Assembly: GCA_002928955.1 (NCBI GenBank)
Contig: PERT01000032.1
Location: forward strand, 1 to 39,300
Reading direction: 5' to 3'
Length of the DNA: 39,300 nt
DNA from: Hyphomicrobium sp.
Lineage (GTDB): Bacteria > Pseudomonadota > Alphaproteobacteria > Rhizobiales > Hyphomicrobiaceae
Below are positions 26,989-35,294 of the stretch, in pieces; the stretch's first letter is position 1; every line of letters starts with the position of its first letter. A program made the position numbers and the translations under genes. The notes beneath the pieces are model-generated. The model was not told the origin of the DNA and did not search any database. It was given only the letters and a program-made list of their open reading frames with translations.

Positions 26989-27866
26989 TGTTTGAGGTCA
27001 CCCACAAAACGCACTACCGGTACACCCACCCCGTCGCCCGGTCGCAGCATCGCGTGCATCTGGTGCCGCGCTCCGACGGCCGGCAAACGGTCATTCGTCA
27101 CAGCATGCTGATCGAGCCCGCCCCCTTCATGCGCAACGACAGCATCGATGCCTTGGGCAATCACGTCTCGATCCTCGACATCGAGGAGCCGCATAGAGAG
27201 TTCGTGCTCAATGCGCGCAGCGCGATCAGGACGTTCAAGCCGGTCGCGTTCGACTTCGCGCAGACCACGCCATGGGATGCACTCGATGAGGCCTTGTATC
27301 CGCCCGGCGAAAGCATCGACATCGACGTCGTGCAAAATCGCTGTGCCTCGCGGCTCACGGGCGCAACGCTTGCGATCCGGGAATACGCGGCGTCCTCGTT
27401 TCTCCCGGGCCGGCCGGTACTGGATGCCGTTTTTGACTTGACACGGCGCGTCTACGGAGAATTCACATTCGATTCCGCCGCGACCGACATCTCAACCCCG
27501 ATTGCACAAGTTCTGAAGACGCGCCGTGGCGTCTGCCAGGACTTCGCGCACCTCACGCTCGCCGCCTTGAGAGCCCACGGCGTACCGGCACGCTATATGA
27601 GCGGCTATGTTCTCACCCACCCGCCGCCGGGTCAGCTTAAGCTCACCGGCTCCGATGCCTCGCACGCGTGGATCGCCGTCTGGGCGCCGGAAACCAAATG
27701 GCGGGAGTTCGATCCGACCAACGGCCTTGCCGTCGGGGACGAGCACGTTCTCCTCGCCCATGGGCGAGACTACGCGGACGTCTGCCCAATCAGCGGAGTG
27801 ATCGTTGGCGGGGGGGAACACACGGTTTCCGTCAGCGTCGACGTTGCACAGATACCCGAGCGTTGA
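26985..27866 (+). CDS. Transglutaminase-like cysteine peptidase family protein
   Basis: A 293-aa protein: an N-terminal beta-rich Bact_transglu_N module (MMFEVTHKTHYRYTHPVARS, with the conserved HRVHLVPR), then a transglutaminase core. Catalytic residues are in place: Cys184 in RRGVCQDFAHLTLAA, His227 in DASHAWIAVW and Asp243 in EFDPTNG. No signal peptide, so cytoplasmic. It begins inside the stop codon of the ATP-grasp/Alpha-E gene (ATGA), which is strong evidence for one operon. In bacteria this fold more often acts as a peptidase or amidase than as a crosslinker. It is last in the cluster; the next operon starts 449 bp on. Confidence 0.94.
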   Translation: MMFEVTHKTHYRYTHPVARSQHRVHLVPRSDGRQTVIRHSMLIEPAPFMRNDSIDALGNHVSILDIEEPHREFVLNARSAIRTFKPVAFDFAQTTPWDALDEALYPPGESIDIDVVQNRCASRLTGATLAIREYAASSFLPGRPVLDAVFDLTRRVYGEFTFDSAATDISTPIAQVLKTRRGVCQDFAHLTLAALRAHGVPARYMSGYVLTHPPPGQLKLTGSDASHAWIAVWAPETKWREFDPTNGLAVGDEHVLLAHGRDYADVCPISGVIVGGGEHTVSVSVDVAQIPER

Positions 27867-28315
27867 CGACTTTCAAAACCATTCGGCTTGGACTTGCGCG
27901 CGTGATCACAGCTTAGATTTCATTGCAAGCCTCAGGAGGCTGGCAGCCGGCATCGCAAAACGGCTCGTCGGGCATCTGTGTGAGATTCTTGCCGACGCGC
28001 TCGACGAAAACGCACGCGGCCCGGATCGTGACAAACAATCGGCATTAGAGCGGATTCAGGCCACACGACGCATATCCGAGGTCACAATTCTTTGATGGTC
28101 GAGTTCTTAAGGATCTGATCCAGACTTCCGAAAGGCTACGCGCGGGATCGCGGATAACCGGGCAAAGCCTTCGGAGAGCGAAACAGGCCGCAGGCGGACT
28201 GGACGTGTCATCGTTGGGACTTGCTCACTGTGCCACCGTGTGAAACGTCCGCCCGATCGGCGGCGTGACTTTTTTCGCCTGAACACAATTGTGGATCCGG
28301 GAGGAGACGGCGCAC
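27867..28315. other. Intergenic region upstream of the ior-sox operon
   Basis: This 449-bp stretch should carry the promoter of the iorAB-soxXYZA operon. No gene is seen; the frame at 27805-28095 is without recognisable content. A near-palindrome CCGCC-CGATC-GGCGG lies at 28249-28263, about 50 bp before iorA, and may be a regulator site or leader hairpin. I could not fix a -35/-10 pair. GGGAGGAGA just before 28316 is a strong ribosome site. Confidence 0.4.
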
Positions 28316-28780
<465 letters not shown>

Positions 28781-28790
28781 GGGGGCAGCC

Positions 28791-30995
28791 ATGAACACTC
28801 ACGAGATCTCGCGCCGGTCGTTCGTCGGCGGCATCACTGCCACTGCTGGCGGTATGACATTCGGCTTCCACATCCCGTTTGACGCCAACCTGGCCCATGC
28901 CGCCGCGGGGGCTGCCACACCTGAAATCAACGCCTGGGTCGTCGTAAAGCCCGACGATACGGTGGTCATCCGCATCGCCCGGTCGGAAATGGGCCAAGGC
29001 ACGCTGACAGGCCTCGCTCAACTCGTCGCCGAGGAACTCGAGTGCGATTGGAGCAAGGTCACCACCGAGTATCCGACGCCGGGACAAAACCTAGCTCGCA
29101 ACCGAGTTTGGAAGGATTTCGGAACGGGTGGTTCGCGCGGCATTCGCACCTCGCACGACTATGTCAGGATGGGCGGGGCTACTGCGCGCGAAATGCTGAA
29201 GCTCGCAGCGGCCGCCGAGTGGAAGGTACCGGCGGGCGAGATCGTGGCAGCCCAAAGCATTCTCGCGCACAAGGCATCGGGGAGGTCCGCCAGTTTCGGC
29301 CAGATGGCTGCGGCCGCCGCGTCGATCGAGCAGCCTAAAGGTGTCGCGCTCAAGGATCCGAAGGACTGGAAGATCATCGGCAAACCGATGCCGCGCCTTG
29401 ATACGGCGGACAAGACCAACGGCAAGCTCGTTTACGGCATCGATCTCAAGCTGCCGGGCATGCTCAACGCGGCCATCAGGGCATGTCCGACATTCGGAGG
29501 AAGCGTCACGAGTTTCGATGCCGCAAAAGTCAAGGCTATGCCTGGCGTGAAGCACGTGGTGCAGGTTGGAGACAATGCGGTGGCGGTTGTGGCCGACACT
29601 TGGTGGCGGGCGAAGATGGCGCTCGATGCACTGCCCATCACCTGGGCCCCCGGTCCGAACAAGGATCTTTCCAGCGCCGCGATCAAGGCGGTGCTGACCG
29701 AGGGCCTGACGTCCGAAAAAGACGTGTTCATCGGCAACAGCAGCGGCGACGCGAAGACCGCATTATCGGGCGCTGCCAAGACGGTCGAGGCCGTCTACAG
29801 CGTGCCGTACCAGAACCACGCCACGCTCGAGCCGATGAACGCGACGGCGGTTTGGACGGCGGACAAGTGCGAAGTCTGGTGCCCGACACAGAATGGCGAA
29901 GGCTCGCTCGCCGCAGCCGCCAAAGCCGCCGGGCACGCCCAGAACAAGTGCGACGTTCATAAGTTCCCTATCGGCGGCGGATTTGGTCGCCGCGGCTCGT
30001 TTCAGGATTATGTGACTCAGGCGGTGCTGATCGCCAAGCAGGTTCCGGGCGTGCCCGTGAAGCTTATCTGGAGTCGCGAAGAAGATATGACACAGGGTCA
30101 CTATCACCCTGTGACCATGGGGCGAATGGTCGGCGGTCTCGACGACAAGGGTAACCTGACTGGCCTGCACATGCGCATTTCGGGTCAGTCGATCCTTTCC
30201 GTCGTGCGGCCCGAGGGCCTGCAGAATGGCAAGGACCCAGTCGTGTTCCAAGGTGTCGCGCCCGACGACCCGGTGAAACCAACGGCCAATGAGCATGCAC
30301 TCTGCTACTCGATCCCGAACCTTCTGATCGACCATGCCATGCGCAACCCGGCGGTTCCTCCTGGCTTCTGGCGGGGTGTGAACGTCAACCAAAATGCGGT
30401 CTACGTTGAATGCTTCATGGACGAACTGGCCAAAGCGGCGGGCAGGGATGCGCTCGAGTTCCGCCTTGCCTTGCTCGGCAATCAGCCGAAAGCGGCGGCT
30501 GTGCTCAAGGCTGTCGCCGAGCAGGCAAATTGGGGCAAACCGATGCCGGACGGCGTGCAAGGTCGTGGGCTCGCCATGATGCGCTCGTTCGGCAGCTATA
30601 CCGCGGCCCTGGCCGAAGTTTCGGTTTCGGCCGACGGCAAGCTCAAGTTGCATCGTATCGTGGCGGCGACGGACAGTGGCTATGCTGTCAACCCGACGCA
30701 GATCGCCATGCAGGTCGAGGGTTCGTTCGTGTATGGCCTCGGCGCGGCACTGCATCAGGAGATCACTATCAAGAACGGCGGTGTGGTCGAGACGAATTTC
30801 GACACCTACCCCACACTCAAGCTCTCGGAGATGCCTAAAGTCGAGACCATCGTGATGCCGTCGGGCGGCTGGTGGGGCGGCGTGGGCGAGCCGACTATCG
30901 CAGTGGCGGCACCAGCGGTTTTGAACGCCATTGCCGCTGCGACGGGTCAGCGGATCCGTTCGCTGCCGATCAAGGATCAGCGTATCAGGGTTTGA
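28791..30995 (+). CDS. iorB: Molybdopterin subunit of IorAB-type hydroxylase, Tat-exported
   Basis: A 734-aa catalytic subunit of normal length for the IorB group. The N-terminus has a twin-arginine signal (Arg8-Arg9 in SRRSFVGG, then a hydrophobic stretch to AHA), so the folded Mo enzyme is exported to the periplasm with its 2Fe-2S partner. Molybdopterin-binding segments include SEMGQGTLTGLAQLVAEELE, GGGFGRRGSFQDYVTQA and GFWRGVNVNQNAVYVECFMD. The active-site glutamate is Glu700 in GGVGEPTIAVAA. The substrate is hydroxylated with water oxygen, and electrons leave through IorA to a cytochrome. soxX starts 5 nt after the stop, making SoxX/SoxA plausible electron acceptors (inference). Confidence 0.94.
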   Translation: MNTHEISRRSFVGGITATAGGMTFGFHIPFDANLAHAAAGAATPEINAWVVVKPDDTVVIRIARSEMGQGTLTGLAQLVAEELECDWSKVTTEYPTPGQNLARNRVWKDFGTGGSRGIRTSHDYVRMGGATAREMLKLAAAAEWKVPAGEIVAAQSILAHKASGRSASFGQMAAAAASIEQPKGVALKDPKDWKIIGKPMPRLDTADKTNGKLVYGIDLKLPGMLNAAIRACPTFGGSVTSFDAAKVKAMPGVKHVVQVGDNAVAVVADTWWRAKMALDALPITWAPGPNKDLSSAAIKAVLTEGLTSEKDVFIGNSSGDAKTALSGAAKTVEAVYSVPYQNHATLEPMNATAVWTADKCEVWCPTQNGEGSLAAAAKAAGHAQNKCDVHKFPIGGGFGRRGSFQDYVTQAVLIAKQVPGVPVKLIWSREEDMTQGHYHPVTMGRMVGGLDDKGNLTGLHMRISGQSILSVVRPEGLQNGKDPVVFQGVAPDDPVKPTANEHALCYSIPNLLIDHAMRNPAVPPGFWRGVNVNQNAVYVECFMDELAKAAGRDALEFRLALLGNQPKAAAVLKAVAEQANWGKPMPDGVQGRGLAMMRSFGSYTAALAEVSVSADGKLKLHRIVAATDSGYAVNPTQIAMQVEGSFVYGLGAALHQEITIKNGGVVETNFDTYPTLKLSEMPKVETIVMPSGGWWGGVGEPTIAVAAPAVLNAIAAATGQRIRSLPIKDQRIRV

Positions 30996-30999
30996 TCTG

Positions 31000-31470
31000 A
31001 TGGGTGCTCGCGGGATGATTGCAGTTCGAGCGGCAGGCTTGGGATCGGCACTGGTTCTCGCGGCATTTGCGGTCACCAGCGCGGCTGCGACACCACTCGA
31101 GTCGTTCGCGGTCGCGGGCGATGCAATCGGCACACCCCTTGGTGGTGCGACAGGTGACGTGTCTCGTGGCCGAGACATCGCGCTCGACCGCGGCAAGGGG
31201 AACTGCCTGATCTGTCACCGGGTTCCGATCGAAGGCGAACTGTTTCCGGGCGACGTGGGACCGGATTTGAGTGGTATCGGCGCGCGGCTGACGGCCGGAC
31301 AAATCCGCTTACGGCTGGTCGACCAGTCGGTGGTCACGCCTCTGACGCTCATGCCGTCCTACTACCGGGTGGACGGATTGCGGCGCGTCGGCGATCAGTT
31401 CCGCGGCAAGCCGGTCTTGACGGCGCAGGAGATCGAGGACGTTGTGGCATGGCTGCAGACATTGAGGTGA
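31000..31470 (+). CDS. soxX: Sulfur-oxidation cytochrome c SoxX
   Basis: A 156-aa periplasmic monoheme cytochrome c. A signal peptide (AGLGSALVLAAFAVTSAAA) is followed by the heme site CLICH (residues 69-73). The GDVGPDLSGIGARLT segment and the axial Met119 in LMPSYY are both typical of SoxX. SoxX pairs with SoxA to form SoxAX, which oxidatively couples a sulfur substrate to the SoxY cysteine. The ATG at 31000 is 4 nt after the iorB stop; the ATG at 31015 is an alternative. SoxY follows after 4 nt. Its place right behind iorB, rather than beside soxA, is unusual. Confidence 0.92.
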   Translation: MGARGMIAVRAAGLGSALVLAAFAVTSAAATPLESFAVAGDAIGTPLGGATGDVSRGRDIALDRGKGNCLICHRVPIEGELFPGDVGPDLSGIGARLTAGQIRLRLVDQSVVTPLTLMPSYYRVDGLRRVGDQFRGKPVLTAQEIEDVVAWLQTLR

Positions 31471-31474
31471 TGCA

Positions 31475-31939
31475 ATGCCCCCGATGATGAGACGCCGAAG
31501 CGTGCTGCTCGGGATCGCTGCCAGCCCCGCGATCCCTTATTCATCTCGCGCCCAGACGAGTGCGCCGCCCTCGACTGTTTTCACCGTCGCGCTTGCCGAA
31601 CTCACCAAGGGCCGCGAGTTGAAATCGGGACGCATCAGGTTGGAAACATCGCCGCTTGCAGAGAGTGGCAGCTCGGTCGAATGTAAAATCACCGTCGAAA
31701 ATGCGCTCGCGACGCCCGACCAGGTGCGGACCATCCATCTCCTATCGGAGCAAAACCCTATCGCGACGATTGCCCGGTTCCACATTGCCCCCGATACTGG
31801 CGACGTACTGATCGAAACGTCGATCCGTCTGCGGACGACGCAACACGTGCATGCCATTGCGCAAATGGCTGATGGCGCGCTCTATGCCGACAAGTCTGAA
31901 AGCGTTGTTCTTCTCGCCGCCTGTCTGGATGCGGGGTGA
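31475..31939 (+). CDS. soxY: SoxY-like sulfur carrier with a variant cysteine arm
   Basis: A 154-aa SoxY-type carrier. A short Arg-rich leader (MRRRSVLLGIAASPA) suggests Tat or Sec export. The body matches the SoxY beta-sandwich. In canonical SoxY the last residues are GGCGG, with the cysteine carrying the sulfur substrate. Here the C-terminus is LLAACLDAG: Cys150 is kept, but the flanking glycines are replaced and the tail is two residues longer. A second cysteine, Cys70, is also present. No frameshift restores GGCGG. GAGG 7 nt before the ATG supports the start. The carrier may hold a different substrate or dock on different enzymes (inference). Confidence 0.85.
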   Translation: MPPMMRRRSVLLGIAASPAIPYSSRAQTSAPPSTVFTVALAELTKGRELKSGRIRLETSPLAESGSSVECKITVENALATPDQVRTIHLLSEQNPIATIARFHIAPDTGDVLIETSIRLRTTQHVHAIAQMADGALYADKSESVVLLAACLDAG

Positions 31940-31941
31940 TC

Positions 31942-32265
31942 ATGTCAAAGAGAACCCGACGGATCGTGATGCCAGCAACGGCGCAGGCGGGTGAGACGAT
32001 CAAGATCCGCTCCGCCATCCAGCACCCGATGATCACTGGGCACACGGATGCGGGGCCAAACGTAGCGCCACGTAAGATCATCCATACGTTCGCGGTGGCC
32101 TATCTTGGTGCCGAAGTCCTGCGCGTAGACGTTGCCCCTGGGATTGCCGCCAACCCCTTCTTCGCATTCAATCTGCGTGCCCGATCGTCTGGCGACGTGG
32201 TGTTCACGTGGATCGACGACACCGGCGAGGTGATCGTCGAAACGCGACAATTGACCGTCACGTGA
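31942..32265 (+). CDS. soxZ: Sulfur-carrier partner protein SoxZ
   Basis: A 107-aa SoxZ with the family's segments: TIKIRSAIQHPMITG near the N-terminus, PRKIIHTFAVAYLGAEV, and the closing FTWIDDTGEVIVETRQLTV. SoxZ forms a heterodimer with SoxY and contacts the enzymes that process the SoxY-bound substrate; it has no cofactor. It has no signal peptide, as is usual, and is expected to be carried out with SoxY. The ATG at 31942 is 2 nt after the soxY stop. soxA follows without a gap worth noting. Confidence 0.93.
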   Translation: MSKRTRRIVMPATAQAGETIKIRSAIQHPMITGHTDAGPNVAPRKIIHTFAVAYLGAEVLRVDVAPGIAANPFFAFNLRARSSGDVVFTWIDDTGEVIVETRQLTVT

Positions 32266-32282
32266 GCAGGCGTCGAAAGCCC

Positions 32283-33083
32283 ATGGGCGGTCTCAAGGTC
32301 CTTTGCATCGCAATTGTCCTGATCAACGGCCAAACGATCGGCACCGTAGCCGCTGACGGGCCGTTTCCGGACGAAGCGCGGCGCATGCGCTCGGCAAACG
32401 AGTTTTTGTCGCCTGCACTCAGAGCCGAGCAAGCGGACCCTATTCGTAACCGCGGCATGCTGTGGGTCGAGCAGGGCGAGCGGCTGTTCGCACAACCACC
32501 TCCGCCCGGTGGGGCTCAGAGCTGCGCTTCTTGCCACGCCAGCCCAGAGACCTCTATGCGCGGGGTTGCTGCGCGACTGCCAGCGGTCGATGCAGAAAGC
32601 GGCCAGCTGGTCAATCTGGAGGGCCGCATCAATGATTGCCGCATCCTGCGCCAGAGCCTGCCGCCGCTCGACTACGAGACGGATGAACTGCTCGCACTGA
32701 CTGCCTATTTAACGGCTCTTTCGATTGGCGAACCGCTTACGGTTTCCATCGACGGGCCGGCCAGCGCGTTCTACGCCTACGGTCAGCAACTCTGGAGTGA
32801 GCGGCAAGGCCAGCTCAACGTCGCCTGCACACAATGCCACGATCAGAGCGTGGGGCGAAAGTTGCGCGGCGACACGATCTCAAGCGCGGTGCCGACCGGT
32901 TACCCGGCCTATCGCCTCGAGTGGCAGACGCTCGGATCGCTGCATCGCAGATTGCGCTCGTGCCAGCTCGGCGTCCGGGCGCAGCTGTTCGAGCTCGGAT
33001 CGCGCGAATACCTTGCCCTTGAGCTTTATCTCAAGTCCCGTGCCCGGCGGCACCTGATCGATGCGCCCGCACTCCGGCGATGA
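32283..33083 (+). CDS. soxA: Diheme sulfur-oxidation cytochrome SoxA
   Basis: A 266-aa periplasmic cytochrome with a signal peptide (LKVLCIAIVLINGQTIGTVAA). Two heme sites are seen, CASCH (81-85) and CTQCH (182-186), so it is the diheme form. Cys227 in LHRRLRSC, with Arg four residues before it, matches the active-site cysteine ligand of SoxA, and Cys119 in GRINDC is a plausible ligand for the first heme. All catalytic features are therefore present. A GTG at 32262 overlapping the soxZ stop is an alternative start. It is last in the operon. Neither soxB nor soxCD occurs in the window. Confidence 0.93.
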   Translation: MGGLKVLCIAIVLINGQTIGTVAADGPFPDEARRMRSANEFLSPALRAEQADPIRNRGMLWVEQGERLFAQPPPPGGAQSCASCHASPETSMRGVAARLPAVDAESGQLVNLEGRINDCRILRQSLPPLDYETDELLALTAYLTALSIGEPLTVSIDGPASAFYAYGQQLWSERQGQLNVACTQCHDQSVGRKLRGDTISSAVPTGYPAYRLEWQTLGSLHRRLRSCQLGVRAQLFELGSREYLALELYLKSRARRHLIDAPALRR

Positions 33084-33296
33084 CATCCGGTCTCATTCAC
33101 CGGGGCGCTGCGGGCGTCGCTACTCGCGACAGGGACCGGTACCCAGCGCGCTTCCGCGCGAAGCGACGCCGACTGAGACGATCCCCGACCCGCGAGCGGA
33201 CAGTGCAGGCAGTCGGGCATGGGTGTCGTAAGCGTTGGGGCGCGACTTGCCGTGTCGAGCGGGTCACGTGGCCGACGGCATGGCCCCGGCAGGGGG

Positions 33297-34127
33297 TCAG
33301 GTCGCGGGGCCAACGTCGAAGGCGTGACGCCACTCTCCGCCGTCGCTGTCCTTCAAAGTGACGTCCAGCGTTTCGGCACCCTTGTTGTGAAAGTCGAATT
33401 CCAAAGACGGATTTTCGCTCAGCGTTATGCTGCCGTCCATCTCGAGCACCGGTTCGCCGCCCTGCCGTACTTCGAGTTTCGAGACCATCCTGAGCGGAAT
33501 GTAAAGCAGTGTCATCTGGTCCAGCGCCATGCCGGTATGGTTCGGGTGGCGGACGTCGAGACGCACCTTCTGGCTCGCCTGCGACACGGCTTTTGAGGAC
33601 GGCACGGCAGCGAGTTTGGCCTTGCCCATGTTGGCCGCGATCTCGACCGGATCTCCTGTCGGCGGCGCCGAGCAGGCTGATTGTCCGCCTGCGAACTTGA
33701 CCAGCGACGACACCATGTAGAGTCGACCATCATTGGTTTCGACCACGGCGCGGATGAAACTTTCCTGATTCAGCCGAACCTTCGTGGCGAGTGCCATTCG
33801 ACCCCGTGCGCCGCCGACCTTGAAGGCTGCGGCAAGTGGCGAGGGGTTTTCGTCGACGAAGATATTCACCCCCTTGATCGTGCGGCCGGCGGGGAGTGCG
33901 GCGTCGATGGACACCGGCACGGCGCGGACGTCGTCTGGCCGATATGGGGCTTTGAGGCCAATCAGGCCGGTGCCGTCCTCGATCGGACGACTGCCGTAGA
34001 CCTCGGTCTTGATACCCTGCCACGACGAGCCAGCACGCACCGGACCGGTGGCCGCGGCGACTGCCGCCACCATGCCGAACAGGACAATAGCCAAGTGCTG
34101 ATTGAAGCAGTTTGACAATCTCAGCAC
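33297..34127 (-). CDS. Fused SoxYZ-like carrier (quinoprotein dehydrogenase-associated type)
   Basis: A 276-aa protein fusing a SoxY-like N-terminal half and a SoxZ-like C-terminal half (VRLDVRHPNHTGMALDQMTL, then SLEFDFHNKGAETLDVTLKD). The GTG at 34127 is the start: AGGAG lies 8 nt upstream, and a signal peptide follows (HLAIVLFGMVAAVAAATGPV). The SoxY half ends at GGQSACSAPPTG with Cys152 in the carrier position, so it too lacks GGCGG. This family is often found beside PQQ-dependent dehydrogenases; none is seen here. It converges on the iorAB-soxXYZA operon across 213 bp, giving two SoxYZ-type carriers at one locus. Confidence 0.88.
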   Translation of the reverse strand: MLRLSNCFNQHLAIVLFGMVAAVAAATGPVRAGSSWQGIKTEVYGSRPIEDGTGLIGLKAPYRPDDVRAVPVSIDAALPAGRTIKGVNIFVDENPSPLAAAFKVGGARGRMALATKVRLNQESFIRAVVETNDGRLYMVSSLVKFAGGQSACSAPPTGDPVEIAANMGKAKLAAVPSSKAVSQASQKVRLDVRHPNHTGMALDQMTLLYIPLRMVSKLEVRQGGEPVLEMDGSITLSENPSLEFDFHNKGAETLDVTLKDSDGGEWRHAFDVGPAT

Positions 34128-34162
34128 GGTTGAAGCTCCTGATCTCGCGCATGATCGATTGT

Positions 34163-34185
34163 AGTCGAGTTTGATATACTCGACT
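34163..34185 (-). promoter_or_regulatory. Perfect dyad upstream of the SoxYZ-like gene
   Basis: AGTCGAGT (34163-34170) and ACTCGACT (34178-34185) form a perfect 8-bp inverted repeat with a 7-nt AT-rich spacer, centred about 47 bp before the GTG start. On the minus strand TTGACA immediately precedes and partly overlaps it. An operator overlapping the promoter is likely; the regulator is unknown, and no regulator gene adjoins. Confidence 0.55.
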
Positions 34186-34307
34186 GTCAAGTCAAGAGGC
34201 ACAATCTCGAACTTGCAAGCTCGCCTCACGGTCCAGGCCGTGGTTCGGTAGTTGGAGCCTTCGAAGGCGGGAAAAACGTACCCCGTCATTGGCCGGCTTT
34301 CGAGGGG

Positions 34308-35057
34308 TTACTTTACGTTGGCGGGCCTCCACCCAGCGGTGGCGGCCTCGGTTTCCGAGCAGAACCAGCGTTCGCCGCGAGCCTCATCGACCTTCACCTT
34401 GCCATACCAGGGGCTCCAGGGCATGTGATAGATGTGTCCCTTGTTCGAGATGTTGCCTTTGATAGCGCATCCTTCAGGGGCGGCGTTCTCGGCGCTGGCC
34501 CACCGGCGCTCCCGGAAAACCCACGGCGGATCGGCGTCGCCCTGCCACACGCCCGCACGAGCGGAGCGGGCCTCGGCCTCGGCATCGATGTACCGGGCTG
34601 AATACTTGAGAAATGCCCAAGCATATCCCTGGCGAACCATCTCGGCGTTGAGCTCAAGCGCGCCTGCATGGCAGATGGCCAGCATACGGCCATACTTGTC
34701 AGCGCCCATCGAATCGCATGCGACATCCCTGTCGCGGACGAGGTTCTCAAGAACGTGCGTGGCTGCGGCGCCGCAGCCCCAGGTGCCGACCCACTTGCGG
34801 CCGCAGGTCTGCCCGGTCTCAGGTGCGTCTATTCCCTCAAGGCGGACGCGGACACCATGGATATCCAGAGTATCGCCATCAACGACCTGCGCAGGGCCGG
34901 CAACGCTTCCGGTGTCCCGGGGCAATCTTGGGCCATGCCGCTGGGCCGCTCGGGCCGCCTGGCCAGGATCAGCGAATTCGAGGGCCAAAAACACAGTGCC
35001 GACCAGCGCCAACGCCACTGAATAGCACACGACCTTGATGGTTGCAGATTCACTCAT
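34308..35057 (-). CDS. Membrane-anchored thermonuclease with C-terminal sunset-like domain
   Basis: A 249-aa staphylococcal-nuclease-fold protein. One N-terminal membrane segment (VVCYSVALALVGTVFLALEF) points to the periplasm. The nuclease core shows the calcium/substrate motif VVDGDTLDIHG, the catalytic VRLEGIDAPETGQTCG (Arg and Glu) and DKYGRMLAICHAG. The C-terminal 55 residues (GCAIKGNISNKGHIYHMPWS, then ERWFCSETEAATAGWRPA) match a small Cys-containing domain found after some thermonucleases, which I recall as 'sunset'. The ATG at 35057 is chosen because it starts just before the anchor. It would cleave DNA or RNA outside the cytoplasm. Upstream DNA is strongly AT-rich. Confidence 0.88.
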   Translation of the reverse strand: MSESATIKVVCYSVALALVGTVFLALEFADPGQAARAAQRHGPRLPRDTGSVAGPAQVVDGDTLDIHGVRVRLEGIDAPETGQTCGRKWVGTWGCGAAATHVLENLVRDRDVACDSMGADKYGRMLAICHAGALELNAEMVRQGYAWAFLKYSARYIDAEAEARSARAGVWQGDADPPWVFRERRWASAENAAPEGCAIKGNISNKGHIYHMPWSPWYGKVKVDEARGERWFCSETEAATAGWRPANVK

Positions 35058-35143
35058 AGGTTGAATCTGACTGATTCGTGTGGCGCAACCTAGGCGGGAC
35101 GATGGCAAACCGGCGCATCTTTCAAATGCACGCGCCAGAGATG

Positions 35144-35191
35144 TGAAAATCAAATTTTTTATTGTAATAACAATATTTTAACATATTTTTT
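35144..35191 (-). promoter_or_regulatory. AT-rich promoter region with dyad
   Basis: A sharply AT-rich 48-bp tract lies 87 bp before the thermonuclease start in otherwise GC-rich DNA. It contains the dyad TATTGT-AATA-ACAATA (35160-35175). It is the likely promoter region of the nuclease gene and may bind a nucleoid protein or a regulator; no exact boxes are assigned. Confidence 0.45.
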
Positions 35192-35294
35192 CCCCACGCT
35201 CTGGGCCGCGTGGAGTCCCACCGCGCGAGACCTCAAGGTGTGACCCCGCTTCACGGTGAGCCCTGAACACAACCAAAGGATGTGGATTTGGGAG

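Noticed and set aside
28241-28315. Riboswitch (molybdenum cofactor motif) before iorA
   Set aside because: Only a 5-bp stem near-palindrome is present; no multi-helix structure like the Moco motif could be built.
29763-31196. 477-codon minus-strand frame opposite iorB and soxX
   Set aside because: It is antisense to well-supported genes, lacks any domain and crosses a gene boundary.
35194-35213. CCACGC...GCGTGG hairpin as a terminator for the GH114 gene
   Set aside because: On the minus strand the stem is followed by A residues rather than T, so it does not fit an intrinsic terminator for that gene.
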